Positions 52,374-60,823 of a stretch of 64,000 bases of DNA are shown here, piece after piece (position 1 is the stretch's first letter; the number at the start of each line of letters is the position of its first letter). Source of the stretch: Gordonia sp. SL306 (lineage in GTDB: Bacteria > Actinomycetota > Actinomycetes > Mycobacteriales > Mycobacteriaceae); contig NZ_CP113063.1 in assembly GCF_026625785.1 (NCBI RefSeq), positions 1,612,001 through 1,676,000 of the forward strand, given 5' to 3'. Made by a program: the position numbers and the translations under genes. The notes under the pieces are model-generated. The model was not told the origin of the DNA and made no database searches. It saw only the letters and a program-made list of their open reading frames with translations.

Positions 52374-53519
52374 ATGAATGACGTAGCCATCATCGGTGTG
52401 GGAATCCACCCCTTCGGCCGGTTCGAGGGCAAGACTGCGATGCAGATGGGTACCGATGCCATCCGTGCCGCGCTCGCCGACGCCGGTCTCGAGTGGAAAG
52501 ACATCCAGTTCGCCGTCGGCGGCAGCTGGGAGGTCGCGAACCCGGACGCCATCGTCAGCCTGATGGGATTGACCGGCATACCGTTCACCAACGTGTTCAA
52601 TGCCTGCGCGACGGGCGCCAGCGCTACCGAGGCCTGCGCCGACGCGATCCGATTGGGCAAGCACGACATCGGCATCGCGATCGGGCTCGACAAGCATCCC
52701 CGTGGCGCCTTCACCGTCGACCCGACCCTGGTCGGCATGCCCAAATGGTACGGCGAGAACGGCCAGTACCTGACGACCAAGTTCTTCGGCATGAAGGCGA
52801 ATCGCTACCTGCACGACCACGACATCTCACCGGAGACCCTGGCCAAGGTGGCGGCCAAGAACTATCGCAACGGTGCACTGAACCCCAATGCGTTCCGCCG
52901 CAAGCCTGTTCCGGAGGAGGACATCCTCAACGCACCGATGCTCAACTATCCGCTGACCCAGTACATGTTCTGCGCCCCGGACGAGGGTGCGGCAGCGGTG
53001 ATCATGTGTCGCGCGGACATCGCCCATCGGTTCACCTCGAAGCCCGTATACGTGCGTGCTGTGGAGGTGCGGACGCGAACATACGGCGCGTACGAGGTCA
53101 ACACCACCTTCGCGCCCGTGGAGGAGGTCGCGTCCCCTTCGGTGTTCGCGTCGCGGGCCGCATTCGAGTCGGCCGGCATCTCGCCGGGTGAGGTCGACGT
53201 GATCCAGCTCCAGGACACCGACGCCGGCGCCGAGGTCATCCACATGGCCGAGGCAGGGTTCTGCGCCGATGGTGACCAGGAGAAGCTGATCGCCGACGGT
53301 GCCACCGAGATCGGCGGAACCATGCCGGTCAACACCGACGGCGGGCTGATCGCGAACGGCGAGCCCATCGGCGCATCGGGTCTGCGACAGCTCCACGAGC
53401 TCGTCCTCCAGCTCCGCGGTACCGCGGGTGATCGCCAGGTGGCCGGGACGCCGAAGGCCGGCTTCGCCCTGCTGTACGGCGCGCCGGGCACCGCCGGGGC
53501 GACCGTGGTCACCACCTGA
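52374..53519 (+). CDS. Thiolase-fold protein (lipid-transfer/SCP2-thiolase type)
   Basis: The 381-residue thiolase-fold protein has a nucleophile-type cysteine at residue 78 (NACATGAS) but reads NGEPIGASG where thiolases have a GHPxGxxG histidine. Proteins of this group with a DUF35 partner can be aldolases (Ltp2 type) or thiolases with altered chemistry. It probably releases a short acyl-CoA or aldehyde at the end of a beta-oxidation round. It ends at a hairpin facing the P450 gene. Confidence 0.83.
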   Translation: MNDVAIIGVGIHPFGRFEGKTAMQMGTDAIRAALADAGLEWKDIQFAVGGSWEVANPDAIVSLMGLTGIPFTNVFNACATGASATEACADAIRLGKHDIGIAIGLDKHPRGAFTVDPTLVGMPKWYGENGQYLTTKFFGMKANRYLHDHDISPETLAKVAAKNYRNGALNPNAFRRKPVPEEDILNAPMLNYPLTQYMFCAPDEGAAAVIMCRADIAHRFTSKPVYVRAVEVRTRTYGAYEVNTTFAPVEEVASPSVFASRAAFESAGISPGEVDVIQLQDTDAGAEVIHMAEAGFCADGDQEKLIADGATEIGGTMPVNTDGGLIANGEPIGASGLRQLHELVLQLRGTAGDRQVAGTPKAGFALLYGAPGTAGATVVTT

Positions 53520-53526
53520 ACCACCA

Positions 53527-53579
53527 CCGATCTCGTAGTAGCAACCGGCGTGAGACGCGGGTTTCTACTACGAAATCGG
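53527..53579. terminator. 20-bp imperfect hairpin between convergent genes
   Basis: Arms 53527-53546 and 53560-53579 pair with two mismatches around a 13-base loop. It lies between the thiolase-fold stop (53519) and the P450 stop (53587) and probably terminates both. Confidence 0.6.
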
Positions 53580-53586
53580 CTGCGCG

Positions 53587-54789
53587 CTAAAGAATCTTGA
53601 CCGGGACATGGTCGTAGCCCGCGACATTCTGCATGCTCACCCGCGTGCAGTTGTCGATATCGACCTCGAACTCCGGCATGAAATCGAGTATCCGCTCGAG
53701 GGCGATGGCGCTCTCCATACGCGCCAGGGCCGCACCGAGGCAGCTGTGGATGCCGAGACCGAATGCGAGGTTCTGCGCTTCGGACCGGTCACGATCGATG
53801 TCGAAGGTGTCGGCGTCGGTGAACGCGTCCGGGTCCCGGTTGGCCGAACCGAGCATCAGGAACACCGGTTTCCCGGCCGGGATCGTCACCCCGTGCAGGG
53901 TGACCTCCTTCATGGAGTACCGCACGTTGTATTGGTTCGGAGACTCGAAACGAAGCAACTCCTCGACGGCGTCGGGAATCTTGGTGCGGTCTTCCTGCAG
54001 CTTCTTCCACTGATCGGGAAACCGCGAGAACGTGACCGGTGCACCACCGATCAGCTTGGCCACGGTCTCGGCGCCTGCGCCGCCGAGCAGCGATGCGAAC
54101 ATGGCGATCTCCATGTTGCTCAATGTCGGCGGTTCGTCGTCGTCCCGTTCGATCTGGGCCCGGGTCAGCTTGGTGATCATGTCGTCGCGCGGATTCTTGC
54201 GGCGATCGGAGGCGAGGCCGTAATAGAACCTCGCCAGTTCGACGACGGCGTCGAACCCGACCTCGGACATCTCCATCTGCCCGACCTCCCGCTGTAGGAG
54301 GTCGTCGGTCCACAGACGTACCTGGGTTCGGGAATCCTCCGGCACGCCGAGCATTCGAGAGATGATCTCGATCGGGAACAACGCCGAGAAGTCGTGCACC
54401 ATGTCGAAGCCGTCCGGATCCACCGCGGCGAGAAAGCGATCGATCTGCTCCGCGGCCATGTCCTTCAGCTCCGCGATCGCCCGCGGTGTGAACACCTTGC
54501 TGACCAGTCGCCGCATGTGACGGTGTTCCGGAGGATCGAGCACGATGATCGACTTGTGGGGCGGGATCTTCCCCTCCCGGACCGTCGCGAGGTCGATGCC
54601 GCGCGCCGACGAGTACGTCTCGAAGTCCCGATAAGCGGGAGCCACGTCCTCATGCCTGCTCAGCGCGTAGAAGTCGTACTCCTCGCTGTAGTAGACAGGC
54701 GCCTCTTCACGCATCCGGCGATAGATGTCATATGGACCATCGAAGAACTCCCGCGAGAAGGGGTCGAAGACAAGCTTCGTGTCGGTCAC
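53587..54789 (-). CDS. Cytochrome P450
   Basis: The 400-residue soluble P450 has an I-helix AGAETVAK near residue 238, the K-helix ExxR in EELLR near 280, and the haem loop FGLGIHSCLGAALAR with ligand Cys350. The in-frame ATG at 54828 is possible, but GTG 54789 has AGGAGG five bases upstream and is preferred. It should hydroxylate a hydrocarbon or terpenoid-like carbon; no ferredoxin or reductase lies nearby. It is monocistronic and diverges from an SDR, with island-type dyads upstream of both. Confidence 0.9.
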   Translation of the reverse strand: MTDTKLVFDPFSREFFDGPYDIYRRMREEAPVYYSEEYDFYALSRHEDVAPAYRDFETYSSARGIDLATVREGKIPPHKSIIVLDPPEHRHMRRLVSKVFTPRAIAELKDMAAEQIDRFLAAVDPDGFDMVHDFSALFPIEIISRMLGVPEDSRTQVRLWTDDLLQREVGQMEMSEVGFDAVVELARFYYGLASDRRKNPRDDMITKLTRAQIERDDDEPPTLSNMEIAMFASLLGGAGAETVAKLIGGAPVTFSRFPDQWKKLQEDRTKIPDAVEELLRFESPNQYNVRYSMKEVTLHGVTIPAGKPVFLMLGSANRDPDAFTDADTFDIDRDRSEAQNLAFGLGIHSCLGAALARMESAIALERILDFMPEFEVDIDNCTRVSMQNVAGYDHVPVKIL

Positions 54790-54833
54790 TGCATCCTCCT
54801 GTACGGCATGGTCCCTCGCGATGGTCACCCGAG

Positions 54834-54854
54834 ATACTGTAAGCCATACTATAG
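54834..54854. promoter_or_regulatory. Island operator 9: ATACTGT-n7-ACTATAG
   Basis: A degenerate dyad 45 bp before the P450 start (minus strand). Its complement resembles the site before amidohydrolase B. Confidence 0.4.
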
Positions 54855-54891
54855 AGCATTCAAAGTACTTGCCGAAATACCGCTCAACCTC

Positions 54892-54912
54892 CTACAGTCG
54901 TATTTACAGTAA
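54892..54912. promoter_or_regulatory. Island operator 10: CTACAGT-n7-ACAGTAA
   Basis: A dyad 44 bp before the SDR start at 54956, 37 bp from the P450 operator. Two sites in one 166-bp spacer suggest separate control of the two divergent genes. Confidence 0.5.
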
Positions 54913-54955
54913 AGCATCCGCCGTCGGCGGGTCGGTCCGCGAGCAACGGAGAATC

Positions 54956-55741
54956 ATGGGATCCGAACAACGCAAGATCGTCGTCGTCGGTGCCGGGTCG
55001 GGCATCGGAGCCGCCACCGCGGCTCATTTCCACGGTCGTGGCGATCATGTGCTGGCGGTCGACATCAAGCCCAACGACACACCTGCGGCCGAACACCGCG
55101 AAGTGGATCTGCGTGATGGCGCCGCGGTCACCGCTCTCCTGGGGTCGATGGGATCGGGCTGGGACCTGTTGGCTCACGTGGCAGGTGTCCCCGGGACCGC
55201 TCCGGACAGCGATGTGCTGCGAATCAACTATCTCGGTGCCCGCCGCATGATCGAGGGCATGCTCCCGCTGTTGAACCCCGGTGGCGCGATCGTCGCGGTC
55301 GCGTCCACGGCCGGCATGGGATGGACGCAACGCACGGAGCTTCTGGAAGGACTGCTCGAGGCCGATGACGCGGACGGGGTCGACGGGTGGCTCGCCGCGC
55401 AGGAGCCCGGCTACCCGGCGTACAACACGTCGAAAGAAGCCTTGCTGATCTACGCCAAGCGCGTGTCCGGCCCGGCGTTGGCCGAGTACGGGGTGCGCGT
55501 GAACACGGTGAGCCCCGGTCCGGTCGAGACCCCGATCCTCACCGACTTCGAGGAATCGATGGGCAAGGACACGCTCGAGATGGTCCGCGCGACCGTCGGA
55601 CGCCACGGCAACGTCGACGACATCGTCCCGGCGATCGACTTTCTCGGCTCCCCTGACGCGCGCTGGGTGAACGGACAGAATCTCGAGGTGGACGGCGGCT
55701 TCATCGCCTCGATGATCGCCGGAGCCCCGATCCAGCTCTGA
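54956..55741 (+). CDS. SDR, 3-alpha-hydroxysteroid-dehydrogenase-like
   Basis: The 261-residue SDR has the cofactor motif VVGAGSGIGAATA at residues 10-22, a catalytic YNTSKEA near 163 and the late NTVSPGPVETPIL. The short N-terminal strands and the insertion after the active-site serine (STAGMGWTQRTE) resemble 3-alpha-hydroxysteroid dehydrogenase/carbonyl reductases. It should oxidise a secondary alcohol, plausibly that made by the P450. ATG 54956 has ACGGAGAA upstream. Confidence 0.84.
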   Translation: MGSEQRKIVVVGAGSGIGAATAAHFHGRGDHVLAVDIKPNDTPAAEHREVDLRDGAAVTALLGSMGSGWDLLAHVAGVPGTAPDSDVLRINYLGARRMIEGMLPLLNPGGAIVAVASTAGMGWTQRTELLEGLLEADDADGVDGWLAAQEPGYPAYNTSKEALLIYAKRVSGPALAEYGVRVNTVSPGPVETPILTDFEESMGKDTLEMVRATVGRHGNVDDIVPAIDFLGSPDARWVNGQNLEVDGGFIASMIAGAPIQL

Positions 55742-55775
55742 GTCGATCCAGCCCTGGGGCACAGATCCGCCCGTC

Positions 55776-55955
55776 GCCGATCGTGCGCAGTTCTTCGTCC
55801 ATCGTGCCCACTTTCGCGCCGATCGTGCGCAGTTCTTCGTCCATCGTGCGCACATTGCCGTCGATCGGGCAGAGGACAGCGTGCCCACGAGCGTCGAGCG
55901 CCCATTCGGCGGGAATCTGTACCCGATCGGCGCGAAAGTGCGCACGATCGGCGGG
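55776..55955. repeat. Intergenic GCCGATCGTGCGCA repeat cluster
   Basis: Two 32-bp direct copies (55776-55807 and 55818-55849, period 42) are followed by an inverted copy at 55924-55955. The segment around 55802-55823 pairs with the inverted copy over about 22 bases with one mismatch. It fills most of the 233-bp space between convergent SDR genes and shares its core with the repeats at 23.3 kb. No gene is seen here. Confidence 0.65.
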
Positions 55956-55974
55956 TATTCGGTTGCCGTCGGCG

Positions 55975-56769
55975 TCAGGTGAAGTCGGTGCCGCCGTCGA
56001 CGTTGATGTTCGCGCCGGTCATGTAGGAATTCCGGCGGGAGGCCAGGAACGCCACCACCGGCCCGATCTCCTCGGGCAGGCCGACACGAGGCAGATGCGC
56101 CGGATGGCCGAAATGCTCGGTGATCGCCGACATCAGGGCATAAGGGTCCGTGGTGTCGACGCCCACCGACCGCGCCCAGGCGATCAGCGAGTCGGACGCG
56201 ACGCTGCCGGGTGAGACGACGTTCACCAAGATCTCGTCCGGCGCGAGTTGCAGCGACAGATTCTTCGAGATGCTCGTCACCATCGACTTCGCCGCGGTGT
56301 ACGCGACCAACGACACCGTCTGTCGCTGTGTGGAACTGGCGGAGAAGTTGACGACTCTGGCCCACTCCGCCTTCCGCAGCAGCGGTAGCGCGCTACGCAC
56401 GCAGTGGACGATGCCGAGCACGCCGTCGTCGAAAGCCACCCGCCATTGTTCGTCGGAGAGATCCTCGACGGTCCCCCGGACGTTGGGACCGACAGCATTC
56501 ACCAATACGTTGAGCTCACCCCAGCGGGCATCGAGATCCGCGAACACCTGCGTCACCGCAGCATCGTCGCGCACGTCGACCACCAGTCCGACGGCGTCGG
56601 GACTGCCCCGCTGTCCCAGCTCGACGACTGTCTCGTCCAGATCCTGTTGCGTGCGTGCGAGTATCGCCACCCGGGCGCCCTCGTCGGCAAAGCACCGAGC
56701 GGCGGCCCGGCCCATGCCGCGACCGCCGCCCGCCACCACCACCGCGGCGCCTCCCAATCCCAGATCCAT
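55975..56769 (-). CDS. SDR-family oxidoreductase
   Basis: The 264-residue classical SDR has VVAGGGRGMGRAAA near residue 10, active-site SASSTQ with YTAAKS near 156, and the family's SPGS motif. It should act on a 3-hydroxyacyl or cyclic alcohol. It is the last gene of the thiolase-ECH-SDR-SDR operon, 20 bp after the previous SDR. Confidence 0.85.
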   Translation of the reverse strand: MDLGLGGAAVVVAGGGRGMGRAAARCFADEGARVAILARTQQDLDETVVELGQRGSPDAVGLVVDVRDDAAVTQVFADLDARWGELNVLVNAVGPNVRGTVEDLSDEQWRVAFDDGVLGIVHCVRSALPLLRKAEWARVVNFSASSTQRQTVSLVAYTAAKSMVTSISKNLSLQLAPDEILVNVVSPGSVASDSLIAWARSVGVDTTDPYALMSAITEHFGHPAHLPRVGLPEEIGPVVAFLASRRNSYMTGANINVDGGTDFT

Positions 56770-56789
56770 GTGTCTCCCGGCCCGGGTGC

Positions 56790-57560
56790 CTAACGCATCT
56801 GGAAACGCTGCGCGCCGTCGATGCGGACCACCTCACCGTTGATGTAGGTGTTCTCCAGGAGATACTGTGCGAGACCGGCGTACTCCTCCGGCGTACCGAG
56901 ACGCTTGGGGAACGGGATGCTGGTCGCGAACTTGTCCAGCGCCTCGTCGCCGAGCAGTTCCAGCAGCGGAGTCCGCATGGTGCCGGGCGCGATGCTGTTG
57001 AGACGGATGGCGACCGAACTGAGATCCCTTGCACCGGTGAGGGTCAGCGAGATGACGCCTCCCTTGGCCGCGGAATATGCCGACTGTCCCATCTGACCCT
57101 CGAAGCCGGCGATCGAGCTCGTCATCACGATCGCGCCGCGCTCGCCGTTGGCCTTCTTCTCCTGTGTCGCCAGTTTGGCCGCGGTGAGACGGAGGACGTT
57201 GTATGTGCCAGTCAGATACAGCGAGATGGTGTCGGTGAATCCCTTGCTGCTGTGCGGACTCCCGTCACGATTGACGATTTTCTCCAGCACACCGATTCCA
57301 CCGTGGGCGATGACGGCGTACCGCAGGGTGCCGAGTTCGTCGGCCTTGGCAAGAGCGGCGTTGACCGAGTCGTCGTCGAGGACGTCGGTATGGACGTAGA
57401 GAGCCTTGTTGCCCAGTTCGTCTGCCAGCTTCTGCGCCGGCTCATCGTTGACGTCGGCGATGACGACCACCGCGCCTTCGGCGTGCAGCTTCCGGACGGT
57501 TGCGGCTCCCAGGCCTCCGGCGCCACCGGTGACCAGGACCACCTCACCTTCGAATGCCAT
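56790..57560 (-). CDS. SDR, type-II 3-hydroxyacyl-CoA dehydrogenase-like
   Basis: The 256-residue SDR has VVLVTGGAGGLGAATV at residues 7-22, YSAAKGG at the active site and NSIAPGTMRTPLLE. This set, with the APGTxxTPLL motif, matches HSD10-type 3-hydroxyacyl-CoA dehydrogenases, which would carry out the third step of beta-oxidation. ATG 57560 has AGGAGAACGC upstream. It lies between the enoyl-CoA hydratase and the second SDR. Confidence 0.86.
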   Translation of the reverse strand: MAFEGEVVLVTGGAGGLGAATVRKLHAEGAVVVIADVNDEPAQKLADELGNKALYVHTDVLDDDSVNAALAKADELGTLRYAVIAHGGIGVLEKIVNRDGSPHSSKGFTDTISLYLTGTYNVLRLTAAKLATQEKKANGERGAIVMTSSIAGFEGQMGQSAYSAAKGGVISLTLTGARDLSSVAIRLNSIAPGTMRTPLLELLGDEALDKFATSIPFPKRLGTPEEYAGLAQYLLENTYINGEVVRIDGAQRFQMR

Positions 57561-57616
57561 GCGTTCTCCTCAGAATCTGTTGTGATGACAGTGCTTACGC
57601 GACTGCGAGGTCGGTG

Positions 57617-58378
57617 TCAGGACCCGGTCCAGTTCGGCTTGCGCCTCTCCGCGAAGGCGATCGAGCCCTCCTGGGCGTCCTTGCTGGCGAAGACCGGCAC
57701 GATGGTCTCGATGAGCTTCTGCCACTTCTCGTCTTCGCTCCAGCTGCGCGACTTCGCGATCACCTCTTTGGTCGCGGCGATCGCCAACGGGCCGTTCTCG
57801 GTGATGCGCTCGGCGAGGGCGATCGCCTCGTCGAGAGCGCTGCCATCCTCGGCGAGAACGTTGATCAGGCCGTACCGCTCCCCCTGCTCAGCGGTGAAGC
57901 TGTCGCCGGTCAGCGCCAACTCGAGGGCCTTCTGATACGGAATCCGTTCGGGCAGACGGAACAGACCGCCTGCGCCGGCGACCAGACCCCGCTTGACCTC
58001 CGGGATACCGAACTTGGCCGACCGCGCCGCGACGATGAGATCGGTCGCCAACACGATCTCGGTTCCGCCGGCCAGGGCATAACCCTCGACCGCGGCGATG
58101 ATCGGTTTGGCGGGCGGCCGTTCGGTGAAACCCATGCCCCGGCCCTCGATGGCGACGATCTCGCCGGCGGCGAAGGCCTTCAGATCCATTCCGGCGCTGA
58201 AGTTCCCTCCTGCACCGGTGATAATGGCCACCGACAGGCTCGGGTCCTCGTCCAACTCGTCGACGGCGTCGGAGATGCCCTGACTGGTGGCACGGTTGAC
58301 GGCGTTGCGCGCCTCCGGTCGATTGATCGTGATGATCAGGATACGACCGCGACGTTCCAGCAATACCTCGTCGGACAT
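57617..58378 (-). CDS. Enoyl-CoA hydratase/isomerase family protein B
   Basis: The 253-residue crotonase has GGNFSAGMDLKAF near residue 60 and EGYALAGGTEIVLATDL near 97. It should hydrate an alpha,beta-unsaturated acyl-CoA. ATG 58378 has GGGGGAG upstream. With the thiolase before it and the HSD10-like SDR after it, the operon holds a complete hydration-oxidation-thiolysis set. Confidence 0.87.
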   Translation of the reverse strand: MSDEVLLERRGRILIITINRPEARNAVNRATSQGISDAVDELDEDPSLSVAIITGAGGNFSAGMDLKAFAAGEIVAIEGRGMGFTERPPAKPIIAAVEGYALAGGTEIVLATDLIVAARSAKFGIPEVKRGLVAGAGGLFRLPERIPYQKALELALTGDSFTAEQGERYGLINVLAEDGSALDEAIALAERITENGPLAIAATKEVIAKSRSWSEDEKWQKLIETIVPVFASKDAQEGSIAFAERRKPNWTGS

Positions 58379-58388
58379 CGTCTCCCCC

Positions 58389-59576
58389 TCAGCCCTCGAC
58401 CTCGACGACGACCGCGCCGCCCTGACCGCCGCCGGCACACATCGCCGCGACGCCGATTCCGCCACCGCGGCGCTTGAGTTCGTAGAGCAACGTGGTCACC
58501 ATCCGCGCGCCGGATGCGGCGATCGGATGACCCAGGCTGCAACCACTTCCGGAGAAGTTGACCAACTCCTCGTCGATCCCGTGTTCACGGCATGCTGCGA
58601 TGGGCACCGACGCGAACGCCTCGTTGATCTCCCACAACGCGACGTCGGAGACCTTCAGTCCGGCACGCTCGAGCGCCGGTCCGATCACCTTCACAGCGCC
58701 GAGTCCGCAATCGCGGGGTGGCACACCGACCGAGGCCCACGCACGAACCGATGCCATCACGTCGAGGCCGTGTGCCGACGCGTACTCGTCGTCGACGACG
58801 GTGACCGCGGCGGCCGCGTCGTTCATGCCACTGCTGTTCCCGGCTGTGATCGAGAATCCCTCGATCTCGGGATGCAGCACCGGAAGTGACGCGAGCTTCT
58901 CCATCGACGTGCCCCGGCGCGGGAACTCGTCGACGGCGAAGTCGACCATCGAGCCATCCGGGAGCTGCACCTTCAGCGGCAGGATCTCGTCGACGAACCT
59001 CCCCTCGTCGATCGCGGCGATGGCACGCTCATGCGAACGGACCGCCCACGCATCCATCTCCTCGCGCGTGATGCCGACCTTCTTCGCCGTGTTCCACCCG
59101 ACGGTGATGGCCATGTCCAACGTGGGCGCATCGGGCGTCTCGGGGTGGCTCGGCGGAATCCAGGGCTCGGTGAAGGTCATCTCCTCGCCGGGCGCCGGTA
59201 CGCGCCATTTCATCAGCGGACCGGTCGACAACGACTGCACGCCGCCGGCGACCACCACCTTCTCCATTCCGGAGCCGACCTGGGCGGCCGCGTTCCCGAT
59301 GGCGGTCAGGCTGCCGGCGCAGTGCCGACTCACCGCTTGCCCCGGCACATCGTCCATGCCGTTCGCGGCGGCGGCGTAGCGCGCCATGTCGCCTCCGCCG
59401 TAATTGGTCTCGGCGAAGATGATGTCGTTCACCTCGGAGGATTCGATGCCGGATCGACGGATGACCTCCGGCAGGATCGCCGTGGCGAGTTGTTCGGTCG
59501 GGGTGTTGACGAGCGTCCCCTTGAAGGAACGCCCGATCGCCGTACGTGCGGCGCCGACGATGACGGGTTTTGACAT
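58389..59576 (-). CDS. Thiolase (acetyl-CoA acyltransferase)
   Basis: The 395-residue thiolase has all three catalytic elements: nucleophile Cys86 (SRHCAGSL), CSLGHPIAASG with the histidine, and the second cysteine in AMCAGGGQGGA. It should cleave a 3-ketoacyl-CoA with CoA. It heads the four-gene minus-strand operon and has the island dyad 80 bp upstream. Confidence 0.9.
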   Translation of the reverse strand: MSKPVIVGAARTAIGRSFKGTLVNTPTEQLATAILPEVIRRSGIESSEVNDIIFAETNYGGGDMARYAAAANGMDDVPGQAVSRHCAGSLTAIGNAAAQVGSGMEKVVVAGGVQSLSTGPLMKWRVPAPGEEMTFTEPWIPPSHPETPDAPTLDMAITVGWNTAKKVGITREEMDAWAVRSHERAIAAIDEGRFVDEILPLKVQLPDGSMVDFAVDEFPRRGTSMEKLASLPVLHPEIEGFSITAGNSSGMNDAAAAVTVVDDEYASAHGLDVMASVRAWASVGVPPRDCGLGAVKVIGPALERAGLKVSDVALWEINEAFASVPIAACREHGIDEELVNFSGSGCSLGHPIAASGARMVTTLLYELKRRGGGIGVAAMCAGGGQGGAVVVEVEG

Positions 59577-59655
59577 CAGATCTCGACCTCGGGTGGACGG
59601 GCTGTATTCACAGCGTGGTGGACATCGTGCATCGGTTCACGGCAGACCATATCAT

Positions 59656-59676
59656 CTACCGTATGGGCAACAGTAT
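59656..59676. promoter_or_regulatory. Island operator 11: CTACCGT-n7-ACAGTAT
   Basis: It shares both half-sites and spacing with the site at 61601. It lies upstream of the thiolase operon on the minus strand. Confidence 0.55.
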
Positions 59677-59717
59677 AGGTTTCCGATCGTACCGGTCGAA
59701 CCCTCGGGGCCCGACCG

Positions 59718-60626
59718 TCAGGACGGATCGGGCTCCGGTACATGGAAATGCTCGTCGCGGAGCCGGAAGGCCTCCTTGGTGCCGTGTTCGGCACGGGTCT
59801 TGACGAAATTGAACTCACCGGGCGAGAACTGCAGGTTGGTCCCGAAGGCGTGGAACAGATAACTCGCCACCTCCTCGCCCTGATACGCCTGACTCTGCTC
59901 GACGAGCCGGAACGCCTCCTTGGCGATCACGACGCCGTCGGCAGGCATCTTGGCCGCCTTCTCGGCCCAGTACCGCGCGCGGGCGGTCACGTCGGCCGGA
60001 TCACAGGTCTCGGTGAACACACCGAGATGCTCGACGGCAGCGGCGTCGACGATGTCGCCGGTCAGCAGCAGACGGCGCGCCAGGACCGGACCCAGTCGAT
60101 GGAAGAACATGTGCAGACTGCCGAGCGCCGGCCCGAGGAACCGGGTGGCCGGCATGCCGACCCGGGTGTCGCGGGCGATCACCGAGATGTCGGTCATCAA
60201 CGCCATCTCGAATCCGCCGCCGAGCGCAAACCCACTGATCTCGCCGACGGTGACCTTCGGGAACCCCAGGAACTCGTGATAGAAGTCGAATGTCTTGCGG
60301 TCCACGATCAATCGCCGCCGCTGACTCGGCCTGCTCTTGGCCGGGCGACTCGCTCCCTCGGCAGACCCGTTACCTTCGCTGCCATACCAGCCGTAGGCGT
60401 TGTTCATGTTGGCCCCGGTGCTGAAGACACCGTCGGCACCGCGCAGCAGCACGACGGTGATGTCGTCATCGTCGACGACCACATCGAGGCACCGGGCGAC
60501 CTCGTCGCGCATCGCCTTGTCGTAGGAATTGCGCTGCCCTGGATTGTTGAACGTGATGGTCGCGATCCGGCTGTCCTTGTCGAGATCGAACAACACCCGG
60601 TCGTCGGCGCCCTTGGCGTCGGCCAT
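59718..60626 (-). CDS. Enoyl-CoA hydratase/isomerase family protein C
   Basis: The 302-residue crotonase-fold protein has GVFSTGANMNNAY near residue 65 and ISGFALGGGFEMALMTD near 135. A charged loop with RPAKSRPSQRRR interrupts the region between them. The long C-terminal helix region suggests a subfamily distinct from the other hydratases here. ATG 60626 has AAAGGAA upstream. It probably follows the thioesterase gene at 61.5 kb on the same transcript. Confidence 0.84.
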   Translation of the reverse strand: MADAKGADDRVLFDLDKDSRIATITFNNPGQRNSYDKAMRDEVARCLDVVVDDDDITVVLLRGADGVFSTGANMNNAYGWYGSEGNGSAEGASRPAKSRPSQRRRLIVDRKTFDFYHEFLGFPKVTVGEISGFALGGGFEMALMTDISVIARDTRVGMPATRFLGPALGSLHMFFHRLGPVLARRLLLTGDIVDAAAVEHLGVFTETCDPADVTARARYWAEKAAKMPADGVVIAKEAFRLVEQSQAYQGEEVASYLFHAFGTNLQFSPGEFNFVKTRAEHGTKEAFRLRDEHFHVPEPDPS

Positions 60627-60642
60627 GGTGATTCCTTTCTGG

Positions 60643-60823
60643 TCAGGCTGTCTGAAAGATATCGGCAAGGCCCAGTTCGTCGAGGATGCGTTCGTTGTGG
60701 GCTTCGAGGTCGGGGATCAGACCCAGCGCCACCTCCCACGCCGAACTCGGCGCGGGCGGCAGCATGGTGGGCGGCACACCGACGGGCGAGTCGACCTCGC
60801 GGCGTCGGAGGACGCCTCGACCG
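60643..60823 (-). pseudogene. C-terminal remnant of a CaiB/BaiF CoA-transferase
   Basis: Between the hydratase and the thioesterase, one frame reads SPVGVPPTMLPPAPSSAWE, then IPDLEAHNERILDELGL, ending at 60643. That is the typical end of class III CoA-transferases (EHNExILxELGL). No body of the protein is present. A short frame MTVEASSDAARS begins in an ATGA overlap with the thioesterase stop in another frame and may be the original N-terminus. An internal deletion with a frame change explains both. Confidence 0.55.
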
